Under the pieces are notes generated by a model. That model did no database searches. It saw nothing but the letters and a program-made list of their open reading frames with translations, and had not been told where the DNA came from. Below are positions 33,863-44,107 of a stretch of DNA of 64,000 nucleotides, in pieces. The stretch is from Venatoribacter cucullus (GTDB lineage Bacteria; Pseudomonadota; Gammaproteobacteria; Pseudomonadales; Oceanobacteraceae), in assembly GCF_016132445.1 (NCBI RefSeq), contig NZ_CP046056.1, forward strand, positions 496,001 through 560,000. The letters run 5' to 3'. Position 1 is the stretch's first letter; each line of letters opens with the position of its first letter. A program made the position numbers and the translations under genes.

Positions 33863-34207
33863 TCAGGCGCCGGCGCGGCGGGCCTTATCGGTACGTTTGT
33901 CGTGAATCTGTTTGATCTTGCGGGTGGCTTTGTCGAAGGCGTCTGAAACCGCCAGATACATATCCTCATGCTCGTGCTGATCGTGCTGGTCGCGGGTAAT
34001 GGCCACGGTCTGACCGGGCAGGCCGATTTCCAGCGATACATGCGCCAGTTTGCCTTTGTAGCTGTGATTATGCGGCATGGCCACCACGGCGCGGATGCCG
34101 ATAATATCGTCAAAGGTGGTGGTGAGTTTGCCGGCTTTTTCGCGGATGTGTTGTTCGACGGCGTCAGAATGACCGACATCACGGAAGCTGATTTCCAAAC
34201 CTTTCAT
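33863..34207 (-). CDS. hpf: Ribosome hibernation promoting factor (short HPF/RaiA family)
   Basis: A 114-residue protein with one S30AE domain: ISFRDVGHSDAVEQHIREKA, HVSLEIGLPGQTVAI, then EDMYLAVSDAFDKATRKIKQ, and a basic C-terminal tail. Such proteins bind the decoding region of idle ribosomes. The short form has no dimerising C-terminal domain. In many relatives hpf lies beside rpoN and the PTS-Ntr genes; here it stands alone. AAGGAGCG precedes ATG 34207. Confidence 0.85.
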   Translation of the reverse strand: MKGLEISFRDVGHSDAVEQHIREKAGKLTTTFDDIIGIRAVVAMPHNHSYKGKLAHVSLEIGLPGQTVAITRDQHDQHEHEDMYLAVSDAFDKATRKIKQIHDKRTDKARRAGA

Positions 34208-34421
34208 AGTCGCTCCTTATCATGGTTGACCTGAACCGCCGGGCATCAGTACCCAGCAGTCTTTTCAGGGTTGGCTTTATCAGCCTACACCAGCTGACAG
34301 CGGGAACAAGCCCCCACAGGTCAATGTTCGTCAACAGTGTTTTTAGTGCGCTGACTGACATTGGGCCATGCGCACCGCTGTGCTAATCTGGCCGTCTTCA
34401 ACTTCAGCCACGGAATCGCTG

Positions 34422-35093
34422 ATGCGCGTGTATAACCTGCCGGTGGTGTTTTTTGATCTCGACGACACCCTGATCAACAAGGATGCCAGCAGCCTGTGGA
34501 TTCGCTGGCGTGCCAAACGTGAGCGCTGGGCCATTGTCGAAGCCTTGCTGGCACTGGCCTCGTTGTACCGGGCCTATAAAAAAGGCCGGGTAACGCATTG
34601 GCGGCTGTCCAACTATTACCGCACCCGTACCCGGGGAATGACCCTCAGCGAATACCGTACCCGGGTGGATGCTTTTTTCCGCGAACGCGGCCAGTTACAT
34701 ATATACCCGCAGGCGGCGTCACTGTTATTTGCCTACCAGCGCCAGGGCAGTGAAGTGGTGATGATTACCGGTGCCGACGATGTGGTGGCGCAGGCCTATG
34801 CGCGGGCGCTGGGCATTCAGCACGTTATCAGCAACCGCTTGCGGCTGCAGGGTGAGCAGATTACCGGGCTGGAACGCCCGTTGTGTTATGGCCCTGGTAA
34901 GGTGGAACTGGCGCAGCAGTTTTTGCAGGAACGCGGTTTAAACTTTAAAGACGCCGTGTTCTACACCGACAGCCATGCCGATCTGCCGCTGTTGCAGCGG
35001 GTGGCACAGCCGGTGGTGCTGAACCCCAATCCGCAGCTGCGTACCGCCGCTGCCGAACATAACTGGCCCTGCCTGGACTGGCGCACTGACTGA
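34422..35093 (+). CDS. HAD-IB-type phosphatase (SerB-like)
   Basis: A 223-residue HAD hydrolase. VVFFDLDDTLINKDASSLWI contains the DxDxT nucleophile motif, VVMITGADDVVAQAYARALG the second motif, and FYTDSHADLPLL the acidic third motif. The four-helix cap between the first and second motifs matches subfamily IB (phosphoserine phosphatase-like). The track continues to 34368, but ATG 34422 gives the normal short N-terminus. The substrate is unknown. It precedes the trp genes without an obvious terminator between. Confidence 0.8.
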   Translation: MRVYNLPVVFFDLDDTLINKDASSLWIRWRAKRERWAIVEALLALASLYRAYKKGRVTHWRLSNYYRTRTRGMTLSEYRTRVDAFFRERGQLHIYPQAASLLFAYQRQGSEVVMITGADDVVAQAYARALGIQHVISNRLRLQGEQITGLERPLCYGPGKVELAQQFLQERGLNFKDAVFYTDSHADLPLLQRVAQPVVLNPNPQLRTAAAEHNWPCLDWRTD

Positions 35094-35160
35094 GCCGCCC
35101 GGCGCTTGCCCGGCGCTGCCGGGGCCGTTATAGTTCGGTTCATCTTTTTTCTGAACAGTC

Positions 35161-35235
35161 ATGGAGCCTGCGGTGTTTTTCCACTATGAACGCCTCCAGC
35201 AACAAGGCCAGCATCTGACCCGTCGATGGTGTTAA
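35161..35235 (+). CDS. Candidate trp leader peptide (24 aa)
   Basis: A 24-codon ORF 78 bases ahead of trpE. It begins MEPAVFFHYERLQQQ and ends LTRRWC, with one tryptophan codon just before the stop. TTAAGCGC around its stop codon pairs with GCGCTTAA at 35278-35285, just before trpE, which could allow alternative RNA structures. Only a single Trp codon is present, the ribosome site is weak and no clean T-run terminator follows, so this is a candidate only. Confidence 0.35.
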   Translation: MEPAVFFHYERLQQQGQHLTRRWC

Positions 35236-35312
35236 GCGCAGCCGTTTTTCCTTTCCGGCCTCCCGGCCCCGTTATGTGCGCTTAATCGCTGTTTATTTGC
35301 CAAAGGTTCGTT

Positions 35313-36797
35313 ATGACTCCGCAACAATTTGCTGCTCTGACTGAGCAGGGTTTTAACCGTATTCCCGTTACCCGTCAGGTACTGGCCGATCTTGATACGC
35401 CGCTGACCACTTATCTGAAACTGGCCAATGCGCCTTTTACCTACCTGCTGGAATCTGTGCAGGGCGGCGAAAAATGGGGCCGTTATTCCATGATCGGCTT
35501 ACCCGCCCGCGAAGTGCTGAGCGTAACGGGTTACACCGTGCGCCTGCACCGTGATGGCCAGCTGGTGGAAGAACAGCAGGTGGCTGACCCGCTGGCGTAT
35601 GTGAGTGAATTTCAGCAGCGTTACCGCGTACCGCAACTGGATGGACTGCCGAAATTCAACGGCGGCCTGGTGGGGTATTTCGGTTACGACACCATCCGCT
35701 ATATCGAACCACGGCTGAAAGAGTCTTGCCCGCCCGACCATCTGGGCACGCCGGATATTGTGCTGATGGTGTCAGAAGAAGTGGTGGTGTTTGATAACTT
35801 AAGCGGCAAGCTGCATTTAATTGTGCTGGCCGACCCGGCGCAGCCGGATGCGCTGGTTAAGGCCGAACAACGGCTGGAAACCCTGCGCCAGCAATTACGC
35901 CAGCCCTACACCGGCAGCGTCGGGCAGCCACTGGCGGCGGCCAAAGCGGTGCAGGAAGACGATTTCCGTTCGCTGTTTGGTGAGCAACCCTTTATGCAGG
36001 CGGTCGACAGCATTAAAGAATACGTACTGGCCGGTGACATTATGCAGTGCGTTATTTCCCAGCGTATGCAGGTGCCGTACGGCGGTGATCCGGTGAATAT
36101 TTACCGCGCGCTGCGCACCTTAAATCCCTCGCCTTATATGTATTGCATGCACCTGGATAATTTCCACGTGGTCGGTTCTTCACCGGAAATTCTGGCGCGG
36201 CTGGAAGAGGGTGAAGTAACGGTGCGCCCCATTGCCGGTACCCGTTACCGGGGTGCCACCGCAGAAGAAGACCAGGCGCTGGAGCAGGAATTATTGTCCG
36301 ACCCGAAAGAAATTGCCGAGCATTTAATGCTGATTGATCTGGGCCGAAATGACGTTGGCCGCATTGCCCAGACCGGCACGGTGCAGGTAACCGACCAGAT
36401 GGTGGTGGAGCGCTATTCCCACGTCATGCACATCGTTTCCAATGTTACCGGCAAAGTAAAAGACGGTATCGGTGCCATGGACGTGCTGCGTGCGGTGCAC
36501 CCGGCCGGTACCTTAAGCGGGGCGCCGAAAATCCGCGCCATGGAAATTATTGATGAATTTGAATCGACCAAACGCGGCGTATATGGCGGCGCGGTGGGTT
36601 ATTTAAGCTGGAACGGCAATATGGATACCGCCATTGCGATCCGTACTGCAGTGATTAAAGACGGCATGCTGAATATTCAGGCAGGTGCCGGGGTGGTGGC
36701 GGATTCTGTGCCGCGACTGGAATGGAAAGAAACCATGAACAAGGGCCGGGCAATGTTCCGTGCCGTGGCCATGGCGGAAGCCGGACTGGATCAATAA
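35313..36797 (+). CDS. trpE: Anthranilate synthase component I
   Basis: A 494-residue subunit converting chorismate and ammonia to anthranilate. The C-terminal chorismate-binding core has [51 protein letters not shown] and [14 protein letters not shown]. The N-terminal [17 protein letters not shown] carries the serine-region of tryptophan feedback binding. First gene of trpEGDC; the next gene is 41 bases downstream. Possibly subject to leader control. Confidence 0.96.
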   Translation: MTPQQFAALTEQGFNRIPVTRQVLADLDTPLTTYLKLANAPFTYLLESVQGGEKWGRYSMIGLPAREVLSVTGYTVRLHRDGQLVEEQQVADPLAYVSEFQQRYRVPQLDGLPKFNGGLVGYFGYDTIRYIEPRLKESCPPDHLGTPDIVLMVSEEVVVFDNLSGKLHLIVLADPAQPDALVKAEQRLETLRQQLRQPYTGSVGQPLAAAKAVQEDDFRSLFGEQPFMQAVDSIKEYVLAGDIMQCVISQRMQVPYGGDPVNIYRALRTLNPSPYMYCMHLDNFHVVGSSPEILARLEEGEVTVRPIAGTRYRGATAEEDQALEQELLSDPKEIAEHLMLIDLGRNDVGRIAQTGTVQVTDQMVVERYSHVMHIVSNVTGKVKDGIGAMDVLRAVHPAGTLSGAPKIRAMEIIDEFESTKRGVYGGAVGYLSWNGNMDTAIAIRTAVIKDGMLNIQAGAGVVADSVPRLEWKETMNKGRAMFRAVAMAEAGLDQ

Positions 36798-36838
36798 CCA
36801 CAGAATCAACCGGTGCGCGGCACCGCAGGAGTCACACA

Positions 36839-37426
36839 ATGCTCGTTATGATTGATAACTACGATTCGTTTACCTACAACATTGTGCAGTATTTTGCCGA
36901 GTTGGGCGCCGATGTGCGCGTGTTCCGTAACGATGAAATTACCGTACAGGAAATTGAAGCGTTAAATCCGGATCACCTGGTTATTTCCCCCGGCCCCTGT
37001 ACGCCGAATGAAGCGGGAATTTCCATGGCAGCCATCCGTTACTTTGCCGGTAAATTACCCATTTTAGGCATTTGTTTGGGCCATCAGAGTATTGGCCAGG
37101 TGTTCGGCGGCAACATTATCCGCGCCGGTCAGGTGATGCACGGCAAAATCTCCGCCATTCATCATGCCAATACCGGTGTATTTGCCGGCCTGAAAAACCC
37201 GTACAACGCCACCCGTTACCACTCGCTGGTAATTGATAAACAGCAGTTACCTGACTGTCTGGAAATTACTGCCTGGACCGAAAATCCGGATGGCAGCATG
37301 GAAGAAATTATGGGTGTACGGCATCGTGAACTGCCCATTGAAGGGGTGCAGTTTCACCCGGAATCCATTCTTACCGAGCATGGCCACGACCTGCTGCGTA
37401 ACTTCCTGACGATGAAAAAGGATTAA
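36839..37426 (+). CDS. trpG: Anthranilate synthase component II (glutamine amidotransferase)
   Basis: A 195-residue class I amidotransferase supplying ammonia to TrpE. The catalytic triad is Cys79 ([10 protein letters not shown]), His173 and Glu175 ([10 protein letters not shown]). [19 protein letters not shown] is the standard start; ATG 36839 follows GCAGGAG, so the longer open frame from 36722 is an extension into trpE. Four bases separate it from trpD. It is a separate protein rather than fused to TrpD. Confidence 0.96.
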   Translation: MLVMIDNYDSFTYNIVQYFAELGADVRVFRNDEITVQEIEALNPDHLVISPGPCTPNEAGISMAAIRYFAGKLPILGICLGHQSIGQVFGGNIIRAGQVMHGKISAIHHANTGVFAGLKNPYNATRYHSLVIDKQQLPDCLEITAWTENPDGSMEEIMGVRHRELPIEGVQFHPESILTEHGHDLLRNFLTMKKD

Positions 37427-37429
37427 GCC

Positions 37430-38491
37430 ATGACCGCTATCGATATGAAAACCGCCCTGGCACGAGTAGTGGAACGTCAGGATTTATCCACCGACGAAAT
37501 GATTGCAGTAATGCGCCAGATTATGACGGGCCAGTGTGATGACGCGCAGATTGGTGCGTTTCTGGTGGCCCTGCGCATGAAGAGTGAAAGCATCGACGAA
37601 ATTGTCGGTGCGGTTACCGTAATGCGTGAGCTGGCCACCGGGGTAAAAATCAATGACCCGCACGCGGTGGATATTGTGGGTACCGGCGGCGATGGTGCTA
37701 ATTTATTTAATATTTCCTCGGCGTCGTCCTTTATTGTGGCCGCAGCCGGTGGCGTGGTGGCCAAGCATGGCAACCGCGGTGTGTCGTCCAAATCCGGCAG
37801 CGCCGATTTTATTGAAGCGCTGGGCGTAAATTTAAATTTAACCCCGCAGCAGGTCGCGCGCTGTATTAATGAATTGGGTGTGGGCTTTATGTTTGCCCCG
37901 TCCCACCACAGCGCCATGAAATACGCCATTGGCCCGCGCAAAGCGCTGGGGTTGCGTACCATTTTTAATATTTTAGGTCCCATGACCAATCCGGCCGGGG
38001 TGCCGAATCAGGTGCTGGGCGTGTTCAGCAAAGCGCTGGTGCGGCCATTGGCGGAAGTGTTGCAGCGCCTGAACAGCGGCCATGTGCTGGTGGTGCATTC
38101 CAAAGACGGGCTGGATGAAATCAGCCTGGCCACCGACACTTACGCCTGCGAATTAAAGAATGGCGAGCTGCGCGAATTTATTATTAAACCGCAGGACTTG
38201 GGCATTACCCCGCAAGTGTTAACCGGGCTGGAAGTTGACAGCGCCGCCGACAGCGTGGCGCTGGTGAAAGACGCACTGGGCAAACGCGAAACCGACAACG
38301 GCAAAAAAGCCGCTGATATTCTGGCCCTGAACGCCGGCGCCGCCATTTATGTGGCGGGCTTAGCGCAAAATCTGAAAGACGGCGTGGCCATGGCCGAAGA
38401 CGCTATTTATTCCGGCCTGGCGCTGGAAAAAATGAACGAGCTGGTGCGCTTTACCCATTACCTGAATGCAGACGAAGCCAATAACGCATGA
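37430..38491 (+). CDS. trpD: Anthranilate phosphoribosyltransferase
   Basis: A 353-residue enzyme joining anthranilate to phosphoribosyl pyrophosphate. [20 protein letters not shown] near residue 80 is the PRPP-binding glycine loop, and [20 protein letters not shown] near 110 and [20 protein letters not shown] bind the substrates. The stop overlaps the trpC start by four bases (ATGA), supporting translational coupling. Confidence 0.96.
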   Translation: MTAIDMKTALARVVERQDLSTDEMIAVMRQIMTGQCDDAQIGAFLVALRMKSESIDEIVGAVTVMRELATGVKINDPHAVDIVGTGGDGANLFNISSASSFIVAAAGGVVAKHGNRGVSSKSGSADFIEALGVNLNLTPQQVARCINELGVGFMFAPSHHSAMKYAIGPRKALGLRTIFNILGPMTNPAGVPNQVLGVFSKALVRPLAEVLQRLNSGHVLVVHSKDGLDEISLATDTYACELKNGELREFIIKPQDLGITPQVLTGLEVDSAADSVALVKDALGKRETDNGKKAADILALNAGAAIYVAGLAQNLKDGVAMAEDAIYSGLALEKMNELVRFTHYLNADEANNA

Positions 38492-39288
38492 ATACGCCGA
38501 CCATTCTGAAAAAAATTATTGATACCAAAGCGCAGGAAGTTGCCAGCCGCAGCAAGACCTTGCCGTTGGCGGAATTAAAAGCCCGCGCGCTGGATATGGA
38601 CCCGGCAGCATTGCGCGGTTTTTATCGTTCTATGCAGGCCAAAGTGGATGCTGGTTTACCGGCGGTGATTGCCGAAATTAAAAAAGCTTCGCCGTCCAAA
38701 GGCGTGCTGCGCGAGCATTTTGTGCCGCAGGATATTGCGCAATCCTATGAACAGGGCGGTGCCGCCTGTTTGTCGGTACTGACCGACCATGATTATTTCC
38801 AGGGTCATGAAGATTTTCTGCAGCAGGCGCGCGCCGCCTGTTCGCTGCCGGTGATCCGCAAAGATTTTCTGGTCGATCCGTATCAGATTTACGAAGCCCG
38901 CAGCATTAACGCCGACTGTGTGCTGTTAATTGTCGCGGCACTGAGCAAAATGCAGCTGCAGGACCTGGAAGGCATTGCCCATGAACTGGGCATGGATGTG
39001 CTGGTGGAAGTGCATGACGAAGCCGAACTGCATACAGCATTGACCCTGAAAACGCCGCTGCTGGGCATTAATAACCGCAACCTGCATACCTTTGAATTAA
39101 CCCTGGAAACCACCTTTGGTTTATTACCGCAGGTGCCGGCGGGTAAATTGCTTGTGACCGAAAGCGGAATTTTAAGCCGCGACGATGTGGCCGCGATGCG
39201 CGCCCGCAATGTGAATGCGTTTCTGGTCGGCGAAGCCTTTATGCGTGCAGAAGAACCGGGCGCGGAATTGCAGAAGTTGTTTTTTTAG
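38488..39288 (+). CDS. trpC: Indole-3-glycerol phosphate synthase
   Basis: A 266-residue TIM-barrel enzyme. [18 protein letters not shown] (catalytic lysine region, about residues 62-79), [34 protein letters not shown] and [12 protein letters not shown] mark the barrel strands and phosphate loop. It is the single-domain form, not fused to TrpF. trpF, trpB and trpA are not in the window. No clear terminator follows; the 97-bp gap to 39386 contains GAACGCCCAACG-type repeats. Confidence 0.96.
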   Translation: MNTPTILKKIIDTKAQEVASRSKTLPLAELKARALDMDPAALRGFYRSMQAKVDAGLPAVIAEIKKASPSKGVLREHFVPQDIAQSYEQGGAACLSVLTDHDYFQGHEDFLQQARAACSLPVIRKDFLVDPYQIYEARSINADCVLLIVAALSKMQLQDLEGIAHELGMDVLVEVHDEAELHTALTLKTPLLGINNRNLHTFELTLETTFGLLPQVPAGKLLVTESGILSRDDVAAMRARNVNAFLVGEAFMRAEEPGAELQKLFF

Positions 39289-39385
39289 TAATCAGTTGAG
39301 GGTTCTGGGTTGGGCGTTCGGCGCGCTGCGTGGAATATATCCGGTGCTCGCTGAACCCTGAACGCTTAACCTTGAACGAAAAAAA

Positions 39386-40687
39386 TCACCCTTCCAATTC
39401 CCTTCCCGCCGCATTCGTTTTTAACCAGCCCCGCACCCGGCGCGTCACTGTATTGGCATAATCGGCCCGCAGGCTTAACGCCGGTATGCGGATCTGCTGA
39501 TACGCCTCGCGCTGTTGGCTGTGCATACGGCCGGCGCGTTCGCGGTTGGTAAATTCGCTGTTGCGGTTATAGGGCGTCAGTAAATCCAGCAGCGGTAATT
39601 GCAGGCCGCTGAGGGCATCCTGCAAACGCAGCGGCGCATAGCTGTTTTCCAGCGCATCAATCAAGACCAGGGCATAGCCTTCCTCTTCGCCATTGGCCGC
39701 GGCCGGTTGCTGTTGCTGCAGCCAGGCAATGGCCCAGGCGGCGCTGTGGCCGTGGGCCACAATCACCAGGTTCATCTGCCCCATACTCTGCAGCTGGCTT
39801 ACTCCGGCGCTGATGCGTTGCAGCATTTGCTCGCGGTAATGGTCGGCCGCAGAGGGTGCTGGCACCTCAGGTTCCGCCGCCGTGGTGGTTTCCGGCAGCG
39901 GTGGTAAGCCGGTTAAGCGCGGCAGAGCGGGTTCGTTATCGCTGACCAGCGTTGCGCTGTCGTTGCTGGCGTTGCTGTCAGAAGTACCGGGACCCGCCAG
40001 GCCATTACTGTCGGCAGGCTCAGGAGCCGTTGGTATGTTTTCCGCGGCGGTGTCAGCCGCCGCGCTGTTGTCATTGTCTGAGGCTGCATCGGTTGCTTCT
40101 GCCGCCGTCTCGCTATCCGCGTTGGCCGGAGTGGGTGGCAGCGGTTCGCTGCGCGGTGGCAGAGTCGCTGGCGGCGCATCGGGCAGGGCGATGCTGAGCG
40201 TGGTCCAGCCGTAATCGGGCAGGTATTCGCGCAGCGGGCCGGCGCTGTCGGGCCAGTGGCTGTGTTGTCCCTGATCGTGCAGGATCAGCACTCCGCCCTG
40301 TGGGTTGCGGCTGCGGTTGCGCAATAACAGGCCGGTAAACGCGGTTTCCCCGGCCACCATGGCTACCGCCTCATGCGGGCGCTGGTGCTGTTGCAGATGG
40401 CGGATAACGCTTTGCTCGCGGTTGTGCGGCAGGTCGGGCGTGACGCGGGGTGGCAAAGCACTGCCGCTGTCAGCGCCGGGGGCTGCCGCCTCTGTATCCG
40501 CGCCAGTGGCAGCTTCAGTGTCAGCCGTTTCTGCCGTATCCGCTTCTGCCGCCGCCGTGGCAGGTTCGGCCTCAGCGTCCTCAGCCCAGGCTGGCAGCGG
40601 GCCGGCGCCAAGACTAAGCCACAGCAGGGCAGCGCCGAACCAGCGGGGCAGGTGCACTAAGAACATCAGATAACGGCAATCGGGCAC
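39386..40687 (-). CDS. DUF3530-family exported alpha/beta hydrolase-like protein
   Basis: A 433-residue exported protein. GTG 40687 has an AGGA site; ATG 40666 is a possible later start. The signal peptide ends near AGPLPAWA. The hydrolase-like part has GVLILHDQGQHSHWPD, LVIVAHGHSAAWAIAWL (nucleophile-elbow-like GHS) and YALVLIDAL, as in DUF3530 proteins. Two long Ala/Glu/Asp/Thr-rich low-complexity stretches (about 36-75 and 185-255) break it up. Function unknown. It separates trpEGDC from rpe-gph. Confidence 0.8.
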   Translation of the reverse strand: MPDCRYLMFLVHLPRWFGAALLWLSLGAGPLPAWAEDAEAEPATAAAEADTAETADTEAATGADTEAAAPGADSGSALPPRVTPDLPHNREQSVIRHLQQHQRPHEAVAMVAGETAFTGLLLRNRSRNPQGGVLILHDQGQHSHWPDSAGPLREYLPDYGWTTLSIALPDAPPATLPPRSEPLPPTPANADSETAAEATDAASDNDNSAAADTAAENIPTAPEPADSNGLAGPGTSDSNASNDSATLVSDNEPALPRLTGLPPLPETTTAAEPEVPAPSAADHYREQMLQRISAGVSQLQSMGQMNLVIVAHGHSAAWAIAWLQQQQPAAANGEEEGYALVLIDALENSYAPLRLQDALSGLQLPLLDLLTPYNRNSEFTNRERAGRMHSQQREAYQQIRIPALSLRADYANTVTRRVRGWLKTNAAGRELEG

Positions 40688-40816
40688 GGGTGAGTCCTGT
40701 TATAAAAAATTGAGGTGGCAATATTGTAATGAACAGAGCAAAAACCGTTCCCGGTAGAGTTCACCCGGCGCTGGCCTTACAATAGCCGCTGATATTCAGC
40801 CTGCCCGGAACCGCCC

Positions 40817-41491
40817 ATGAACGATTTTCTGATTGCCCCGTCCATTCTGTCTGCCGATTTTGCCCGTCTGGGCGAAGAAGTCGATAAGGTGCTGGCGGCC
40901 GGTGCCGATGTGGTGCACTTCGACGTAATGGATAACCACTATGTGCCCAACCTCACCATCGGCCCGATGGTGTGCAAAGCGCTGCGTAACTACGGCGTGA
41001 CCGCGCCCATTGATGTGCATCTGATGGTTAAGCCGGTGGACCGGATCATTGGCGATTTTATTGAAGCCGGTGCTACTTACATTACCTTTCATCCGGAAGC
41101 CTCTGAGCACATTGACCGCAGCCTGCAGCTGATCAAATCCGCCGGTTGCAAAGCCGGGCTGGTGTTTAACCCGGCCACGCCGCTGCATTACCTGGATTAT
41201 GTAATGGATAAAATCGATGTGGTGCTGCTGATGTCGGTGAACCCCGGGTTTGGTGGCCAGTCCTTTATTCCGGGGACGCTGGACAAGCTGCGCGAAGCCA
41301 AAGCGAAAATTGCCGCCTCCGGCCGTAATATCCGGCTGGAAATCGACGGTGGCGTAAAGGCCGATAATATTGGCGAAATTGCCGCCGCCGGCGCCGATAT
41401 GTTCGTAGCCGGTTCGGCCATTTTTAACGCCCCGGATTACAAAACCGTGATTGATAAAATGCGCGCGGAAATTGCTGCGGCGGTTAAGTGA
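40817..41491 (+). CDS. rpe: Ribulose-phosphate 3-epimerase
   Basis: A 224-residue TIM-barrel enzyme interconverting ribulose- and xylulose-5-phosphate. [37 protein letters not shown] with a metal-binding His/Asp pair, [21 protein letters not shown] and [12 protein letters not shown] are all in order. It is followed directly by gph, overlapping its start by one base. Confidence 0.97.
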   Translation: MNDFLIAPSILSADFARLGEEVDKVLAAGADVVHFDVMDNHYVPNLTIGPMVCKALRNYGVTAPIDVHLMVKPVDRIIGDFIEAGATYITFHPEASEHIDRSLQLIKSAGCKAGLVFNPATPLHYLDYVMDKIDVVLLMSVNPGFGGQSFIPGTLDKLREAKAKIAASGRNIRLEIDGGVKADNIGEIAAAGADMFVAGSAIFNAPDYKTVIDKMRAEIAAAVK

Positions 41492-42192
41492 TGCTGTGGA
41501 GTCAGGCGCTGCAGGCGCACTTTGGTGCAGCCGGTCCGCAACTGTTGCTGCTGGATCTGGACGGTACCTTAATTGACAGCGTGCCTGACTTAACCACCGC
41601 CGTGGATGCCATGCTGGCCGGGCTGAAGCGGCCGCTGGCAGGGGCAGAAAACGTCAGCCACTGGATTGGTAACGGTGCCGATGCGTTAATCCGCCGGGCT
41701 TTGTGCCGCGGCGATGAAACCGCCGCCCAGGCCTTGCCGGCGGCTGACGTGCAACCGGCGCGGGCACTGTTCGATGTGGCTTATCTGCAGGCGCTGCATC
41801 AGGCCACCGGCGCTTATGCGGGGGTGGCGGAATTTCTGCACAACCTGCAGCAGGCAGGTGTGCCGATGGTGTTGATTACCAACAAACCGCGCTTGTTTAC
41901 CTTGCCGTTGCTGGAATCGCTGGGCTGGCTGGAATTATTTGCGCTGGTCTTGTGTGCTGATGATCTGGCGGAAAAGAAACCCTCACCGCTGCCGTTATTG
42001 CACGCCTGTGCACAGCAACAGGTCGCGCCCGCGCAGGCGCTGATGATTGGTGATTCGCGTAATGATATGCAGGCCGCCCAAGCGGCCGGCATCGCCTGTG
42101 CGGCAGTAACCTATGGCTATAACCACGGCGCTGATATTGCCGATTCGGCTCCGGACTGGGTGGTGGATAATCTGCTGCAGTTGCTGGCCTGA
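41491..42192 (+). CDS. gph: Phosphoglycolate phosphatase
   Basis: A 233-residue HAD-IA phosphatase: LLLLDLDGTLIDSVPDLTTA (nucleophile motif), MVLITNKPR, KKPSPLPLLHAC and MIGDSRNDMQAA. It removes phosphate from 2-phosphoglycolate produced by DNA repair. The ATG at 41491 overlaps the rpe stop (TGATG); a GTG at 41488 is also possible. The rpe-gph order is typical of gammaproteobacteria. Confidence 0.93.
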   Translation: MLWSQALQAHFGAAGPQLLLLDLDGTLIDSVPDLTTAVDAMLAGLKRPLAGAENVSHWIGNGADALIRRALCRGDETAAQALPAADVQPARALFDVAYLQALHQATGAYAGVAEFLHNLQQAGVPMVLITNKPRLFTLPLLESLGWLELFALVLCADDLAEKKPSPLPLLHACAQQQVAPAQALMIGDSRNDMQAAQAAGIACAAVTYGYNHGADIADSAPDWVVDNLLQLLA

Positions 42193-42225
42193 GCGGGCCA
42201 CTGACAGCCGGCCCGGTCGGGCCGG

Positions 42226-43185
42226 TTATGCACGGCCCAGATCCTGACGGATCAGCAGATTCTCCCAGGTAATCGCCACGTTGGTGGCGTACAGTTCCAG
42301 CAGTTGTTTATCCAGCGCTGAGGGCATCTGGTTGTAACGCACATAGAGCAGGTTTTCGCTGCCCCGCTGCGACGTGAAATAACCAATGTAATGGTCATCG
42401 TAATAATGGCTGCAGCGTTCCTGCATGGCCTTTTCAAACCCTTCCCGCACCAGCGGCGGAATGGCATCGAGGGATTGCAGGTCACTGAATTCCTGCAGCT
42501 CGCCGGTAGCCGCCAGTACCCGGAAACGGCGGCCATGCTGGTCATCCGGCGTTTCTATGCTGGAGCAATACAGCGCGCTTTGTTCCAGCCCCAGCAGGTT
42601 GGTGACCTGGCTTAATACCGCCGAGGCAAAGTGGTTAATGGCCCCACTGCTGAACACTTCGGCCGACGCCAGAATAACCCGTTCCAGACCATGCCGGTGT
42701 TCGTTCAGGGTGCAGATATCACGGTAACTGCGCAGCGTGGCGTACATCAGGGTATTGAGCTTGGTGGTGGTCAGCTCGGTTTTGTCTTTGTAGTCGTTAA
42801 TGTCGTAGGTGCGGATCACTTCGTGTTCGGGCGCCTGACCGGGCTGGCCGGTACGCAGCACAATGCGGGTATAGCGGTTGCCCAGTTCTTCGCGGATATA
42901 GCGCACCACATTCAGGCCGGCGTGTTCGTCTTCCATCACCACATCGAGCAGGATCATGGCGATATCGCTGTTGGCTTCCATGATCTGCTGCGCTTCGGCA
43001 CCGCTGTAGGCGCTGAGCAGCTCCAGCCGCCGGCCATCGAACTGAAAGCCCGCCAGCACCATACGGGTGATGCGGTGAACGTCGGGTTCGTCATCGGCAA
43101 TCAGAATACGCCAGACCGCCGCCGGCACAGCAGTGGTGTGCTGATCGGGCTGGTCATCATCGGCAAACAGAAAATCATCAGACAT
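42226..43185 (-). CDS. Response regulator with DUF3369 domain, no output domain
   Basis: A 319-residue protein. The receiver domain (about 25-150) has the acidic pocket Asp31-Asp32, phospho-acceptor Asp81 (MILLDVVMED), the RTGQPGQAP loop and KDKTEL with the conserved lysine. The remaining 170 residues are DUF3369 (LATLRSYRD-like YATLRSYRDICTLNEHRHGL, then a GAF-like fold). Many relatives carry an HD-GYP phosphodiesterase at the C-terminus, but none is present. MSDDFLF at 43185 has GGAGCC upstream, so the four extra codons to 43197 are not needed. No sensor kinase adjoins it. Confidence 0.85.
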   Translation of the reverse strand: MSDDFLFADDDQPDQHTTAVPAAVWRILIADDEPDVHRITRMVLAGFQFDGRRLELLSAYSGAEAQQIMEANSDIAMILLDVVMEDEHAGLNVVRYIREELGNRYTRIVLRTGQPGQAPEHEVIRTYDINDYKDKTELTTTKLNTLMYATLRSYRDICTLNEHRHGLERVILASAEVFSSGAINHFASAVLSQVTNLLGLEQSALYCSSIETPDDQHGRRFRVLAATGELQEFSDLQSLDAIPPLVREGFEKAMQERCSHYYDDHYIGYFTSQRGSENLLYVRYNQMPSALDKQLLELYATNVAITWENLLIRQDLGRA

Positions 43186-43265
43186 AGCCGGCTCCATCGT
43201 TCCGTGTGGAAAACCAGTCTACCCCAGAGCGGGGCGTGGCAGGAATGCTGGCCAACCCGGCCGGT

Positions 43266-43925
43266 TTACAACCGTGCCGGTGCCGTCGGGCGGGTGCCGT
43301 AAACCACCATGGTTTTGCCTTTCACCGACACCAGCCCCTGTTCTTCCAGTTCTTTCAGTACGCGGCCGACCATCTCGCGGGAGCAGCCGACAATGCGGCC
43401 GATTTCCTGGCGGGTAATTTTAATCTGCATGCCGTCGGGGTGGGTCATGGCGTCGGGTTCGCGGCACAGTTCCAGCAAGGTTCCGGCCACGCGGCCGGTA
43501 ACATCCAGAAACGCCAGGTCGCCGGCTTTGCGGGTGGTGCGGCTTAAGCGGGTGGCCATCTGCCGGAAAATATGGAACAGCAGGCTGGGCTCCAGTTTGA
43601 CCAGTTCCTGGAACTTGGCGTAACTGATTTCAGCCACTTCGCATTCGGTTTTGGCTTTTACCCAGGCGGTGCGTTCTTTGTATTGCTCATCGAACAGCCC
43701 CATCTCACCGAAAAAATCACCGTCATTCAGATAGGCCATGATCATTTCACGGCCATCTTCGTCTTCGATAATGACCGACACCGAGCCTTTGATGAGGTAG
43801 TACAGAGTATCGCTTTCTTCGCCGGCATAGATCAGCGTGGCCCGGGCCGGATAACGGCGACGGTGGCAGTGGGACAAAAAGTCGTCCAGGTGCTGATGTT
43901 TGGAGGGTAAGCGGGGCAGGCTCAT
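43266..43925 (-). CDS. vfr: cAMP receptor protein, Vfr type
   Basis: A 219-residue global regulator. The cyclic-nucleotide domain contains [20 protein letters not shown] (cAMP pocket), a long dimer helix, and the C-terminal helix-turn-helix [20 protein letters not shown]. The extended loop in the cAMP domain and the neighbours (OsmC then speD divergent) match Pseudomonas Vfr rather than enteric CRP. It is expected to control many genes when cAMP is high. Divergent from osmC over 182 bases. Confidence 0.92.
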   Translation of the reverse strand: MSLPRLPSKHQHLDDFLSHCHRRRYPARATLIYAGEESDTLYYLIKGSVSVIIEDEDGREMIMAYLNDGDFFGEMGLFDEQYKERTAWVKAKTECEVAEISYAKFQELVKLEPSLLFHIFRQMATRLSRTTRKAGDLAFLDVTGRVAGTLLELCREPDAMTHPDGMQIKITRQEIGRIVGCSREMVGRVLKELEEQGLVSVKGKTMVVYGTRPTAPARL

Positions 43926-44107
43926 AATTCGGGCATCCGGTGCTGATAACGCAGTGATTATTACCGATTCAGGGGTTCAGGTGAACCGCTGTGCAAGCAT
44001 AGTTTATGCCGGCGCGAATGGACAATTTTGGTCGTGGTTGAATTCACGCCACCCACCCCGCTGTGGTAATCTTCGCGGCTTTTAAGGCGCCGGAGGCACA
44101 AGCAACC

